Part shown: positions 1 to 8,257 of the stretch, in pieces | How positions within the stretch are numbered: position 1 is the first letter of the stretch | Layout: each line of letters begins with the position of its first letter | Assembly: GCF_000621505.1 (NCBI RefSeq) | Contig: NZ_KK211293.1 | Span: 1 to 64,000, forward strand | Reading direction: 5' to 3' | DNA: 64,000 bases | Source: Ruminiclostridium cellobioparum DSM 1351 = ATCC 15832 | GTDB taxonomy: Bacteria; Bacillota; Clostridia; Acetivibrionales; DSM-1351 | The notes under the pieces: generated by a model | Seen by the model: only the letters and a program-made list of their open reading frames with translations | What the model was told of the DNA's origin: nothing | Database searches by the model: none | Position numbers and translations under genes: made by a program

Positions 1-100
1 ACATGGCCAATTAACCTCCTTTATTCGCCACATTGCGATAAAGGATATAGGTTTTCATTACAGTTTTGTGGCCGCTATGCGGCTCATGGAGGTTAATATG
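1..100 (+). repeat. Portable leader repeat, copy R1 (upstream of rnhA)
   Basis: Bases 1-100 are almost identical to 22249-22347 (three differences: one single-base deletion and two substitutions). A diverged third copy lies at about 22050-22157. The copy contains TTAACCTCC (11-19), which is perfectly complementary to GGAGGTTAA (88-96), the Shine-Dalgarno region of rnhA. Between them are a hairpin with arms CCTTTA/TAAAGG and CGC/GCG, and a second hairpin GCCGC-TAT-GCGGC (71-83). The repeat ends on the rnhA start codon. It is probably a cis-acting RNA or a mobile leader; its left end is cut by the window edge. Confidence 0.8.
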
Positions 101-544
101 AAGCAGGTCGAAATATACACAGATGGAGCATGCTCAGGTAATCCGGGCGCAGGTGGCTGGGGTGCGGTGCTGATATATGGAGAACATAAAATAGAGATGT
201 CAGGTTATGAAGAATCGACAACAAATAACAAGATGGAGCTTACAGCCGCTCTTGAGGCGCTGAAAAGGCTGAAGGAACCTTGCAGTGTTAATTTATACAG
301 TGACAGCGCTTATCTGATAAATGCCTTTACACAGGGCTGGATTGACAAATGGATTAAAACAGGCTGGAAGCGGAATAAAAATGAAGAAGTAAAAAATATT
401 GAGCTCTGGAAAGAACTTGTACGTTTATCCGATTATCACAAAATAAATTGGATAAAGGTAAAAGGGCATGCAGATAATGAAATGAACAACCGGTGTGACA
501 AGCTTGCCACCGATGAAATCAAGAAAGCGGCGGTAAGGCAGTAA
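98..544 (+). CDS. rnhA: Ribonuclease HI
   Basis: 148-aa cytoplasmic ribonuclease HI, which cuts the RNA strand of RNA-DNA hybrids (R-loops, Okazaki primers). The RNase H fold is complete. The four catalytic acidic residues can be read as D9 (IYTDGACSGNPG), E47 (NNKMELTA), D69 (LYSDSAYL) and D134 (NRCDKLA), with the helper histidine H124 in KGHADNE. Length and motifs match the bacterial type-1 family. I place the start at ATG 98 because GGAGG (88-92) lies 5 nt before it. In-frame upstream ATG codons fall inside the leader repeat and would add only repeat-encoded residues. The gene appears to be single, with 71 nt to the next gene. Its translation may be controlled by the leader repeat, in which the Shine-Dalgarno can pair with an upstream anti-Shine-Dalgarno. 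Confidence 0.95.
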   Translation: MKQVEIYTDGACSGNPGAGGWGAVLIYGEHKIEMSGYEESTTNNKMELTAALEALKRLKEPCSVNLYSDSAYLINAFTQGWIDKWIKTGWKRNKNEEVKNIELWKELVRLSDYHKINWIKVKGHADNEMNNRCDKLATDEIKKAAVRQ

Positions 545-615
545 ATATCGGCCAACAGGGCGCAAAATAAAATAATGGTTACTAGCTGATATATCAAAAG
601 ATGGAGGTTTAAAAC

Positions 616-1167
616 ATGGAATACTTTGAAAAGACAATTAAAACAGAGGATATTTATAAAGGAAATATTATTAAGGTTCAAAATCTTACAGTAACTCTGT
701 CAAATGGGAAGGAAGCTACCAGGGATATAGTTTTGCATCCAGGTGCATCAGTTGTTGTACCCATTAATGAAAATGGGGAACTCTACATGGTAAAGCAGTT
801 CAGAAAGCCGCTTGACCTGACAACGCTTGAGCTGCCTGCCGGAAAGCTGGATTCTGTGGGAGAAGATCCAAAGGTGTGTGCCGAAAGGGAACTGATGGAG
901 GAAACAGGGTTAAGAGCTGAGAAGGTGGAGCATTTAATCAGCATCCACACTACACCCGGTTTTTGTAATGAGGTCATCCATATGTACACAGCCACAGGGT
1001 TAACACAAGGTGAGTCCTGTACAGATGAGGATGAGTTTTTGGATGTTGAGAAAATTCATGTTTCCGAACTGGTCAACATGATACTTGAACACAGGATAAC
1101 CGATGCTAAAACCATCATTGGCGTACTGCTGGCTGAAAGAAAATTGAGAGAAGAAAAACGGTTATAG
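616..1167 (+). CDS. NUDIX hydrolase, ADP-ribose pyrophosphatase type
   Basis: 183-aa NUDIX hydrolase of the NudF/ADP-ribose pyrophosphatase group, expected to split ADP-ribose into AMP and ribose 5-phosphate in the cytoplasm. The NUDIX box is seen around residues 76-100 (LPAGKLDSVGEDPKVCAERE followed by LMEETGL). The REL..EE metal-binding core is intact. There is one extra residue in the GKLD-x-GE segment compared with the classical G-x5-E spacing. The N-terminal IVLHPGASVVVPI region is typical of this subgroup. The ATG at 616 follows GGAGGT (603-608). In related clostridia this gene commonly precedes spoIIM and xerD, as here. The exact substrate cannot be read from the sequence. Confidence 0.88.
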   Translation: MEYFEKTIKTEDIYKGNIIKVQNLTVTLSNGKEATRDIVLHPGASVVVPINENGELYMVKQFRKPLDLTTLELPAGKLDSVGEDPKVCAERELMEETGLRAEKVEHLISIHTTPGFCNEVIHMYTATGLTQGESCTDEDEFLDVEKIHVSELVNMILEHRITDAKTIIGVLLAERKLREEKRL

Positions 1168-1169
1168 TA

Positions 1170-1196
1170 ATATCTTATGTTTATCCGGCATATATT
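1170..1196 (+). promoter_or_regulatory. Candidate sigma-E promoter for spoIIM
   Basis: ATA (1170-1172), a 16-nt spacer, then CATATATT (1189-1196) fits the mother-cell sigma-E pattern (ATA-N16-CATAnnnT). It lies 56 nt before the spoIIM start. spoIIM is sigma-E dependent in Bacillus subtilis, so the position makes sense. The match is by eye only. Confidence 0.45.
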
Positions 1197-1252
1197 TTAA
1201 TGTAAAAGACTTTTTACATCAAAAAAGATAAAAGATGCCGGAGGAACACACG

Positions 1253-1885
1253 ATGTTAAAGAATACGGGCAATGTTATCAAGGACTATATCAAGAACAAT
1301 AAAATAATGTATTTGAGCTTGTTTCTGTTTTATATAATTGGTATTGTTCTGGGAGCGGCCTCGGTAAATGATCTGGATTTTCAGCAAAAGGATGAAATGG
1401 TCACATTTTTTAACGGATTTTTAAAACTTTTGGACAATGACAATTTCAGTCAGATAAACTTATTTAAGACATCATTGCTGGATAATTTAAAGCTGGTTGG
1501 TTTATTTTGGCTGCTTGGGCTGACGGTCATCGGAGTACCGATGTATTACGTTGTAATTGGCATGAGAGGGTTCAGCACCGGTTTCAGCTCGGGTATCATA
1601 ATGGGGGTTTTGGGGACAAAAGGTGTTCTGATATCTTCCATCTGCTTTGTTCCAAAAGAAATAATATTGGTTCCATGCCTGCTTGCACTTGGCGTTAATG
1701 GTATGAAACTGTCAGGTAATTTTTTTAAAACCTGGCTCAAAAAAAACGGACCTCAGGATACGGGAGTTAAGCAAAAGATAATGCCATATAGTTTTGTAGC
1801 CGCATTTTTTTCATTTTTTATTTTAATTGCTACACTTGTAGAGGCATTTTTATCTTCAGGAGCGTTAAAACTGATTAAAATTTAA
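1253..1885 (+). CDS. spoIIM: Stage II sporulation protein M
   Basis: 210-aa integral membrane protein of the SpoIIM family. In B. subtilis SpoIIM anchors the SpoIID-SpoIIM-SpoIIP complex that dissolves septal peptidoglycan and drives engulfment of the forespore. About five hydrophobic segments are visible: residues ~18-36 (the FLFYIIGIVLGAA stretch), ~80-105, ~105-130, ~130-150 and ~180-205. The start is ATG 1253, with GGAGG at 1240-1244. An upstream in-frame ATG at 1235 overlaps that ribosome-binding site and is unlikely. A candidate sigma-E promoter lies at 1170-1196. Other spoIIM genes also sit between a NUDIX gene and xerD. Confidence 0.9.
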   Translation: MLKNTGNVIKDYIKNNKIMYLSLFLFYIIGIVLGAASVNDLDFQQKDEMVTFFNGFLKLLDNDNFSQINLFKTSLLDNLKLVGLFWLLGLTVIGVPMYYVVIGMRGFSTGFSSGIIMGVLGTKGVLISSICFVPKEIILVPCLLALGVNGMKLSGNFFKTWLKKNGPQDTGVKQKIMPYSFVAAFFSFFILIATLVEAFLSSGALKLIKI

Positions 1886-2058
1886 TACTAAAATTGGAAA
1901 TATCCACAATTATATGGAATAATTATGTTAAATATAGATAAAAAATACAAAATGTTCTTTAAATATAGAAATATTTGTTATAGAATATAGGTTAAAGATT
2001 AAGTCGATTTAAAAAGTGGTAAACACGTGCTTAACTAAAAATAAAGGAGTCGTTTTTA

Positions 2059-2943
2059 ATGGAAGTTCAGGTTGAAAATTTTATCAATTTTCTTGAAAGA
2101 GATAAGAGATTGTCTCTAAACACCCTTCAGTCCTACAGAAGGGATATTGAGCAGTACACTACATATCTGAGGGAGATAAATGCTGCAAATATTTCTGCAA
2201 CAAATAAAACGACAGTAATAGCATATCTTCTGCATCTTCAAAAGAAAGGAAGGGCAACCTCAACTATTTCAAGAAATCTGGCTTCAATACGGTCTTTTTA
2301 TCAATTTTTGCATAAGAACAAAATAATAGATATTGATCCAACTTCTGAGCTTGAATCTCCGAAGGTCGAAAAGAAGCTGCCCCAGATACTGTCTACCCAG
2401 GAAGTGGAATTATTGCTTGATCAGCCCAAATGCCTTGATTTAAAAGGTATCAGGGATAAGGCCATGCTGGAATTGCTTTATGCAACAGGCATAAGAGTTT
2501 CTGAACTCATTTCACTTAACCTGATAGATATAAATCTGGACCTTGGATTTATAAAATGCAATAAAGGAACGAGGGAAAGAAGTATACCCATAGGTTCCAT
2601 TTCGGTAGCAGCAGTTAATGAGTATCTCCTGAAATCCAGGAATTTCCTCATTCAGGATGCAAATGAAGAAGCCCTGTTTGTAAATGTAAATGGTAAGAGA
2701 TTAACAAGGCAGGGTTTCTGGAAGATAATCAAGCATTACAAAAATCAGGCAAACATAAATAAAGACATCACTCCGCATACTTTAAGACACTCCTTTGCCG
2801 CACACCTTTTGGAGAATGGAGCTGATCTCAGGTCCATTCAGGAGATGCTGGGTCACTCGGATATATCCTCAACACAGATTTATGCCCAGATAGCAAAAAA
2901 CAAAATCAAGGAGATTTACAAAAAGACTCATCCCAGAGCATGA
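2059..2943 (+). CDS. xerD: Site-specific tyrosine recombinase XerD
   Basis: 294-aa tyrosine recombinase that, with XerC, resolves chromosome dimers at dif. The N-terminal SAM-like DNA-binding domain covers residues ~1-85. The catalytic domain carries R146 (ATGIRVSEL), K169, H240 and R243 (HTLRHSF), H266 (LGHSDIS) and the nucleophile Y275 (TQIYAQI). Length and residue set match XerD proper, not an integrase, which would usually be longer. The start is ATG 2059 with AAAGGAG at 2042-2048. The 173 nt upstream are AT-rich without an obvious promoter. A strong terminator follows at 2961-3006. XerC/XerD paralogy means the letter is assigned from gene order (spoIIM-xerD-pdp-dacF) as much as from sequence. 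Confidence 0.93.
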   Translation: MEVQVENFINFLERDKRLSLNTLQSYRRDIEQYTTYLREINAANISATNKTTVIAYLLHLQKKGRATSTISRNLASIRSFYQFLHKNKIIDIDPTSELESPKVEKKLPQILSTQEVELLLDQPKCLDLKGIRDKAMLELLYATGIRVSELISLNLIDINLDLGFIKCNKGTRERSIPIGSISVAAVNEYLLKSRNFLIQDANEEALFVNVNGKRLTRQGFWKIIKHYKNQANINKDITPHTLRHSFAAHLLENGADLRSIQEMLGHSDISSTQIYAQIAKNKIKEIYKKTHPRA

Positions 2944-2960
2944 ATTTAAACTTAACCGGA

Positions 2961-3006
2961 GAGCCGCCGCAATAGTTATTGAAAAATAACCCGCGCGGCT
3001 TTTTTT
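2961..3006 (+). terminator. Rho-independent terminator after xerD
   Basis: Outer stem GCCGC/GCGGC and inner stem GTTATT/AATAAC with a GAAA loop, followed by TTTTTTT at 3000-3006. Confidence 0.85.
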
Positions 3007-3073
3007 AGTGTATGGGAATTTTAACTTTTAATAATGGTCCGATGAAAAATCCTTATATAAATAAATATAACAA

Positions 3074-3102
3074 TTGACAGAGGTATAAAGTGGAAGTATC
3101 AT
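3074..3102 (+). promoter_or_regulatory. Candidate sigma-A promoter for pdp
   Basis: TTGACA (3074-3079), 17-nt spacer, TATCAT (3097-3102). It sits between the xerD terminator and pdp. The -35 is perfect and the -10 is one base off consensus. Confidence 0.55.
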
Positions 3103-3220
3103 ATAAGTCATCATACCGGCTTGCCTTTTTAATAATTGCTTCACTTGTTGGAAATATTATAATTTAACCATGGGAGAAATGTACTTCTTACTTTTTCCGG
3201 GGATTCGGAGGGATTTAATT

Positions 3221-4549
3221 ATGAGAATGTATGACATAATTGAGAAAAAACGGGATGGCTTTGAACTGTCACAGGAAGAAATAAAATTTTTTATTTCCGA
3301 ATACTGCAATAACAAAATTCCGGATTATCAGGCAGCGGCATTTTTAATGGCAATTTTTTTAAAAGGTATGAATGAACGGGAGACTGCCCAGCTGACAGAC
3401 GCTATGGCCCATTCGGGAGATATGATAGACCTGTCGGAAATCCCGGGGATAAAGGTGGATAAGCACAGTACAGGAGGGGTCGGAGACAAGACAACCCTGA
3501 TTCTGGGCCCCATTGTTGCTGCCTGCGGCATACCTGTTGCAAAAATGTCAGGGAGGGGACTTGGCCATACAGGCGGTACAATCGACAAGCTGGAAGCAAT
3601 CCCCGGATTCAATACCGGCATTTCCAGGGAGACTTTTATTCAAAATGTAAAGGATATAGGTATTGCAATTGCAGGTCAGACAGGAAACTTAGCTCCTGCC
3701 GATAAAAAAATTTACGCCCTGCGGGATGTGACCGCAACAGTAAACAACATATCTTTGATTGCCAGCAGCATTATGAGCAAGAAGCTGGCATCGGGTGCCG
3801 ACAGGATTGTATTGGATGTCAAGACGGGCAGCGGTGCGTTTATGAAAACTCTTGAGGACTCTGTGAAGCTGGCTCAGGCCATGGTGAAAATTGGTGAGAA
3901 CACAGGACGGCATACAGTTGCTGTTGTTACTGAAATGGATATACCGCTCGGAAAAGCAGTCGGCAATTCCCTGGAGATAATTGAGGCGGTGGAAACACTT
4001 AAGAACAGAGGCCCGCAGGATCTGGCGGAAGTATCCTTTGAACTGGCGGCACGAATGCTGGAGCTGAGCGGAAAAGGCAGCTTTGAACACTGCCGGAAGC
4101 TGATCCGCGAAGCAGTGGAAAGCGGAAGGGCAATAAAGAAGTTTGAAGAATTGATAGCCAGACAGGGTGGAAGAAAAGAAGTCATAGACGACTACAGCCT
4201 GTTTCCGCAGGTCAAGCATGTATTTGAGTATAAGGCTGATACAGCCGGCTATATCAGTACCATGAAAACAGACACAGTCGGTGTAGCATCTCTGGAGCTT
4301 GGAGCGGGCAGGGAAACCAAGGAAAGTACAATCGATTATGCGGCCGGTATATATTTTAATAAGAAGACGGGCGACAGAGTTGAAAAGGGAGAGGTTATAG
4401 CTACCCTTTATACAAACAGGGAGGAAAAAATTCCCCAGGCCTGCAGTTTATTGAAGCAGGCCATAGGCCTGAGTGATGTCCAGCCTGAGAAAAAGCCGCT
4501 TATACTGGCCTATATAGACAGCACCGGTGTAGAATACAATACTTTTTAA
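3221..4549 (+). CDS. pdp: Pyrimidine-nucleoside phosphorylase
   Basis: 442-aa enzyme that phosphorolyses uridine, thymidine and deoxyuridine to the base plus (deoxy)ribose 1-phosphate, for nucleoside salvage in the cytoplasm. The thymidine/pyrimidine phosphorylase signature SGRGLGHTGGTIDKLE is present near residue 110. It is preceded by the phosphate-binding loop KHSTGGVGDKT. The C-terminal PYNP domain (EKGEVIATLYTN) is complete. The start is ATG 3221 (MRMYDIIEKKRDG), with GGAGGG at 3207-3212. An in-frame ATG at 3170 lacks a ribosome-binding site and would add unrelated residues. The xerD-pdp-dacF order parallels the B. subtilis xerD-drm-punA-dacF neighbourhood. Substrate range between thymidine-only and broad pyrimidine is set by family resemblance. 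Confidence 0.92.
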   Translation: MRMYDIIEKKRDGFELSQEEIKFFISEYCNNKIPDYQAAAFLMAIFLKGMNERETAQLTDAMAHSGDMIDLSEIPGIKVDKHSTGGVGDKTTLILGPIVAACGIPVAKMSGRGLGHTGGTIDKLEAIPGFNTGISRETFIQNVKDIGIAIAGQTGNLAPADKKIYALRDVTATVNNISLIASSIMSKKLASGADRIVLDVKTGSGAFMKTLEDSVKLAQAMVKIGENTGRHTVAVVTEMDIPLGKAVGNSLEIIEAVETLKNRGPQDLAEVSFELAARMLELSGKGSFEHCRKLIREAVESGRAIKKFEELIARQGGRKEVIDDYSLFPQVKHVFEYKADTAGYISTMKTDTVGVASLELGAGRETKESTIDYAAGIYFNKKTGDRVEKGEVIATLYTNREEKIPQACSLLKQAIGLSDVQPEKKPLILAYIDSTGVEYNTF

Positions 4550-4563
4550 CATATATTACAATT

Positions 4564-4592
4564 GCCCCATTTTATTGGGGCTTATTCTACTT
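4564..4592 (+). terminator. Possible terminator after pdp
   Basis: Stem GCCCCA/TGGGGC with a short A/T loop, followed by TTATTCTACTTT. The U-tract is interrupted, so it may be weak. Confidence 0.5.
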
Positions 4593-4735
4593 TACATAAA
4601 TTTCAAATATATTTATTTCAGTCTGCCTGGTAAAAAAATTTTGACCAATAACAGAATATACACTAACCGTCCTGCATAACAATTAACTAGGACAGATATA
4701 CCATTGTGGAATAGTTAATAATTGGAGGGACCCTA

Positions 4736-5956
4736 GTGAGAAGAATGTCGTTAGTGGGATACATATTAATAATAGCTCTTATGCTGATGCCGGCTGCAGT
4801 ATTTGCTGATGCGGACGAAGCCGCTGTTGAAGCATCCGCAAAGTATGATGATGTTGCGGTAAACAAACTTATTACAAAAACGAATGTATTGGACCTGAAG
4901 GCCAAATCCTCTGTTTTGATGGATGCAGCCTCAGGTAAAATCCTGAATGAAAAAAACAGCCATGAAAAGCTCCCTATTGCCAGTGTGACAAAAGTTATGT
5001 CAATGCTTCTGGTCATGGAGGCGGTGGACTCGGGAAAGCTTTCATTTGATGACAGGGTCAGTGTTTCCGATTATGCTGCCGGTATGGGAGGTTCACAGGC
5101 ATACCTTGAGGCCGGAGAAGAATTTACGGTTACAGAAATGATGAAGGCTCTTGCTATTCACTCCTCCAATGATGTTACAGTTGCTCTTGCAGAAAAGGTC
5201 AGCGGAAGTGAAGAAACCTTCGTTGCAGATATGAACAGGAAAGCTGCCGAGCTGGGAATGAAAGACACACAGTTCCTTGACTGCACCGGTCTTAATGATG
5301 AAGGCTACAGTTCTGCACATGATGTTGCTCTTATGTCCCGGGAACTGGTAATGAAGCATCCGACGGTTCTGAAATTTACCGGAACCTGGCAGGATACCTT
5401 CAGGAACGGAACCTTTAAGCTCGATAATACAAATAAACTTATAAGATTTTATGCCAATACCGACGGCTTGAAAACGGGTTTTACAAACAAGGCAGGCTTC
5501 AATCTGGCGGCAACAACCAACCGCAACAACTTAAGGCTCATATCGGTAGTACTGGGAGAGCCTGATTCCAATACAAGATTTGCAGAGGCCAGAAAGCTTC
5601 TTGATTACGGTTTCGCAAATTATGAAAGGATAGGACTGGATAAAAAAGGTGAACTGGTGGGAAATATAACAGTCAAAAAGGGTACAAAGCTTCAGACAAC
5701 TGCCGCTTACGGAAGCGATACAAGCGTATTGGTAGCCAAGGGTGAAAAGGGTAAGATTGAAAAGGAAGTTAAGCTGGTTCCTGAATTGACAGCACCAATA
5801 ACAAAGGATCAAAAAGTTGGTGAAATCATTTATAAAATTGATGGCATCGAAGTAGGAAGATATGACCTGGTAGCCTATGAAAGTGTGAACAAAATAACAT
5901 TTTCCAAACTTTTCACAAGATTGATGGTCAGGTGGTTCAGTATAGGGAGAGCTTAA
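4736..5956 (+). CDS. dacF: D-alanyl-D-alanine carboxypeptidase (penicillin-binding protein, S11)
   Basis: 406-aa DD-carboxypeptidase of peptidase family S11, which removes the terminal D-Ala of peptidoglycan stem peptides outside the membrane. A signal peptide runs to about residue 24 (ILIIALMLMPAAVFA). The three active-site motifs are S83-V-T-K86, S143-S-N145 and K246-T-G248. A C-terminal PBP5-like beta domain follows, and the extreme C-terminus may be an amphipathic membrane anchor. The start is GTG 4736, with GGAGGG (4724-4729) 6 nt before it; ATG 4745 is the alternative. The position next to xerD and pdp suggests the sporulation-linked DacF rather than housekeeping DacA. In this genome its substrate might include the vanG-modified stems encoded further along the window. 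Confidence 0.9.
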   Translation: MRRMSLVGYILIIALMLMPAAVFADADEAAVEASAKYDDVAVNKLITKTNVLDLKAKSSVLMDAASGKILNEKNSHEKLPIASVTKVMSMLLVMEAVDSGKLSFDDRVSVSDYAAGMGGSQAYLEAGEEFTVTEMMKALAIHSSNDVTVALAEKVSGSEETFVADMNRKAAELGMKDTQFLDCTGLNDEGYSSAHDVALMSRELVMKHPTVLKFTGTWQDTFRNGTFKLDNTNKLIRFYANTDGLKTGFTNKAGFNLAATTNRNNLRLISVVLGEPDSNTRFAEARKLLDYGFANYERIGLDKKGELVGNITVKKGTKLQTTAAYGSDTSVLVAKGEKGKIEKEVKLVPELTAPITKDQKVGEIIYKIDGIEVGRYDLVAYESVNKITFSKLFTRLMVRWFSIGRA

Positions 5957-5971
5957 TAGCTCTCCTTTTTT
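5946..5971 (+). terminator. Terminator overlapping the dacF stop
   Basis: GGAGAGC (5946-5952), loop TTAATA, GCTCTCC (5959-5965), then TTTTTT. The dacF stop codon lies in the loop. The hairpin separates the convergent dacF and M50 genes. Confidence 0.8.
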
Positions 5972-6602
5972 AATATAGAATTAAATTTATTAAGAAGTTA
6001 TTAACAACATTAACAACCGGGGATATGATTTTTCCCAGCATACCGCTTACTGCAAGCAGAATAAAAATAAACATTCCGTACTGCTCCAGAAGGTTGAAAA
6101 AACGGTATCTCCAGGTATTGAACAGATTGGAGATGACATGATACCCGTCAAACATAGGGAATGGAATCATGTTCAGAACAAAAAGAACAACGTTTATACC
6201 TGCAGTTATCACGAACAGGGATGCCACATTTTTGCCAATGTTGTTATTCAGAATATTCGAAAGCAAAAGTATTTTTGTCAAACCATAGAAAACAACTGCA
6301 ATTAGCAGGTTCATCAACGGACCGGCAATTGAGACAAGTATATCATCTCTTCTGGGTTTTTTATAAAATCTCGGATTTGTCATAACGGGTTTTGCCCAGC
6401 CAAAACCTGCAATAAGCATAACAATAAAACCGATAATATCAATATGTGATCTGGGATCCAGAGTAATTCTTCCCTGGGATCTCGGCGTTGGATCACCCAG
6501 TGCATCGGACATTTTTGCATGAGCAAATTCATGCAGGACAAAGCCCAATAACAGTCCGGGAATGGATAACAGCATATATATAGGATCTAAATTTCTTAAC
6601 AT
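5970..6602 (-). CDS. Site-2-protease-family zinc metalloprotease (M50), YwhC-like
   Basis: 210-aa polytopic membrane protein of peptidase family M50. The zinc motif HEFAH is at residues 24-28 in the first membrane segment. The third ligand region is the MFDGYH stretch, equivalent to the family NPDG motif. About six hydrophobic segments are visible and there is no PDZ domain. It belongs to the short YwhC-type group, whose substrates are mostly unknown. The start is set at 6602 (MLRNLDPIYM) because GGAGGTT lies just upstream; the longer reading frame from 6638 has no ribosome-binding site. It is convergent with dacF and divergent from scpA. A long inverted repeat stands upstream at 6630-6679. 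Confidence 0.85.
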   Translation of the reverse strand: MLRNLDPIYMLLSIPGLLLGFVLHEFAHAKMSDALGDPTPRSQGRITLDPRSHIDIIGFIVMLIAGFGWAKPVMTNPRFYKKPRRDDILVSIAGPLMNLLIAVVFYGLTKILLLSNILNNNIGKNVASLFVITAGINVVLFVLNMIPFPMFDGYHVISNLFNTWRYRFFNLLEQYGMFIFILLAVSGMLGKIISPVVNVVNNFLINLILY

Positions 6603-6629
6603 AGATAACCTCCATAGTTTATAAAAGCC

Positions 6630-6679
6630 TGCCAACACAATATCAGTGTCTTGATACTATATTTTACGTGATGTTGGCA
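6630..6679. promoter_or_regulatory. Nested inverted repeat between the M50 gene and scpA
   Basis: Outer arms TGCCAACA (6630-6637) and TGTTGGCA (6672-6679) are perfect. An inner TATCA/TGATA pair encloses GTGTCT. It lies in the shared upstream region of two divergent genes, about 28 nt from the M50 start, so an operator or mRNA leader hairpin is possible. Confidence 0.4.
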
Positions 6680-6802
6680 AAAAAGTCTACCGGCTGAATA
6701 TTATTGTAATTATTGCCTCTTTTATGATAAGATTAATTGGTTGGGAAAATACAAGTATTTATTATTTGCCGGCCATGTGCCGGTAACGCATATGGAGAGG
6801 AA

Positions 6803-7612
6803 ATGGAAAGCGCTCTTACAAAAGCATGTACTTTAAAATTGGACAACTTCGAAGGCCCTTTTGATTTGTTATTTCATCTATTTGAAAAAAATCAGGTAGA
6901 TATTTATGATATACCTATAAATACTATTACCGATCAATATCTGGATTATTTGTATACCATGCAGCAGCTTGACCTGGAGGTGGCAAGTGAGTTTCTTGTC
7001 ATGGCGTCGACACTTCTGCATATCAAGTCAAAAATGCTTTTGCCGGATAAAAAGGAACAGAAGGAAGAAGAGCATGACCCCAGGGAAGAACTTGTCAGAC
7101 GCCTTATCGAATACAAGCGTTACAAGGAATTTACCAGGGATCTGAAAGAACTGGAGAAGAAGTGGGAAACAGTTGTATTCAGGCTTCCTGAAACACTTGA
7201 TCTGCCGGTAAGGGAAGAGATACTTGAAATAGATCCCCAGATACTCCGGCAGCAGTATCTGGCCATACTTGACAGGAATAAGAAAAAGATAAATGCAGGC
7301 GCCAGGAACATAACCAAGCTTATAGAACATGAGAAGGTATCTCTTAGAAGTAAAATGAGGGAGGTTATTAAACAGCTTCTGAACAAGGTATCCTTTAAGT
7401 TTTCGGAGTTGTTTTCGCTGAAGACAAAATCGAAGACAGAAGTTGTAACGGGTTTTATGGCAGTACTGGAGCTGGCAAAGATGAGAAAGGTAAATATCGT
7501 CCAAACACAGCAGTTTTCAGATATACACATTGTCGGTAATTCTGATGTCAGCAGTGAAGAAGGCAATTATGAATTATATAATGAAATTGATGAAAATGTG
7601 AGGGAGTTTTAA
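6803..7612 (+). CDS. scpA: Segregation and condensation protein A
   Basis: 269-aa kleisin subunit of the bacterial SMC condensin. It bridges the SMC heads with ScpB and helps organise and separate chromosomes. The family N-terminus LDNFEGPFDLLFHLFEKNQVDIYDIPI is clear, and the C-terminal winged-helix region (LRSKMREVIKQLLNKVSFKF) is present. The middle is charged and helical. The start is ATG 6803 (MESALTKACTL), with GGAGAGG at 6794-6800. A longer reading frame from 6737 lacks a ribosome-binding site. scpB starts immediately after the scpA stop, so the two are translationally coupled. Confidence 0.94.
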   Translation: MESALTKACTLKLDNFEGPFDLLFHLFEKNQVDIYDIPINTITDQYLDYLYTMQQLDLEVASEFLVMASTLLHIKSKMLLPDKKEQKEEEHDPREELVRRLIEYKRYKEFTRDLKELEKKWETVVFRLPETLDLPVREEILEIDPQILRQQYLAILDRNKKKINAGARNITKLIEHEKVSLRSKMREVIKQLLNKVSFKFSELFSLKTKSKTEVVTGFMAVLELAKMRKVNIVQTQQFSDIHIVGNSDVSSEEGNYELYNEIDENVREF

Positions 7613-8173
7613 ATGGATATAAGTACAATTGAAAGCATTATAGAGAGTCTGATTTTCTCTTATGGAGATGCTTTGTCCCTTGACAAGATATGTGAAATAC
7701 TGGAACTGGACAAGAAAACTGTAAGAAGCTTGATGAAGAACTTCATGGACAGCTATAACAGGGCAAATAAGGGCATTATCATACGTGAGATAAATGATAA
7801 ATATCAAATGTGTTCAAATCCGCAATATTTCGATTACGTATCAAAGCTCTATCAGATAAGGCAGAAACAGGCATTATCGCAGGCAGCCTACGAAGTTCTG
7901 TCAATAATAGCTTATAATCAGCCTATAACAAAAGCAAAGATTGAACAGATAAGAGGAGTAAATTCCGACAGTGCCGTAACAAGGCTGCTTGAGAGAAATT
8001 TGGTAAAGGAAGCAGGAAAACTTGAAGCACCCGGAAGACCCAGGTTGTATGAAACCACCGATGAGTTTTTGAAATGCTTCGGCTTCAAATCCATAAGGGA
8101 TTTGCCAATGCTTGATATACAGGATTTAAGTGAATTAAACCTGGAGGAACTTATTGAGGAAGATATTAAATAG
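7613..8173 (+). CDS. scpB: Segregation and condensation protein B
   Basis: 186-aa ScpB, the dimeric winged-helix partner of ScpA in the SMC complex. The family pattern ALSQAAYEVLSIIAYNQPITKAKIEQIRGVNSD is visible in the middle, as is the LLERNLVKEAGKLEAPGRPRLYETT wing. The ATG directly abuts the scpA stop codon, with GGGAG a few bases upstream inside scpA. Downstream, at 8217-8257, is a terminator-like hairpin that also carries the next gene's ribosome-binding site, so expression of scpAB and of the following sporulation-type pair may be separated there. Confidence 0.94.
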   Translation: MDISTIESIIESLIFSYGDALSLDKICEILELDKKTVRSLMKNFMDSYNRANKGIIIREINDKYQMCSNPQYFDYVSKLYQIRQKQALSQAAYEVLSIIAYNQPITKAKIEQIRGVNSDSAVTRLLERNLVKEAGKLEAPGRPRLYETTDEFLKCFGFKSIRDLPMLDIQDLSELNLEELIEEDIK

Positions 8174-8216
8174 TTAATAAAATACGGTAAAATGATTTAA
8201 ATAAAAAATATATGTC

Positions 8217-8257
8217 AAAAATAACCAGGAGGTGATATATCTCTTGGTTATTTTTTT
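8217..8257 (+). terminator. Terminator-like hairpin containing the next gene's RBS and start codon
   Basis: Left arm 8217-8231 and right arm 8241-8255 form a 15-bp stem with one G-U pair around a 9-nt loop, followed by a run of T. The Shine-Dalgarno AGGAGGTGAT (8227-8236) lies partly in the left arm, and the TTG start (8244) lies in the right arm. The structure looks like an intrinsic terminator, but it sits on the translation start of the DUF2953 gene. Confidence 0.75.

Noticed and set aside
1185-1241. CCGGCAT/ATGCCGG pair that could hide the spoIIM ribosome-binding site
   Set aside because: The left half overlaps the -10 of the candidate sigma-E promoter and would not be in that transcript; the pair is short and 43 nt apart.
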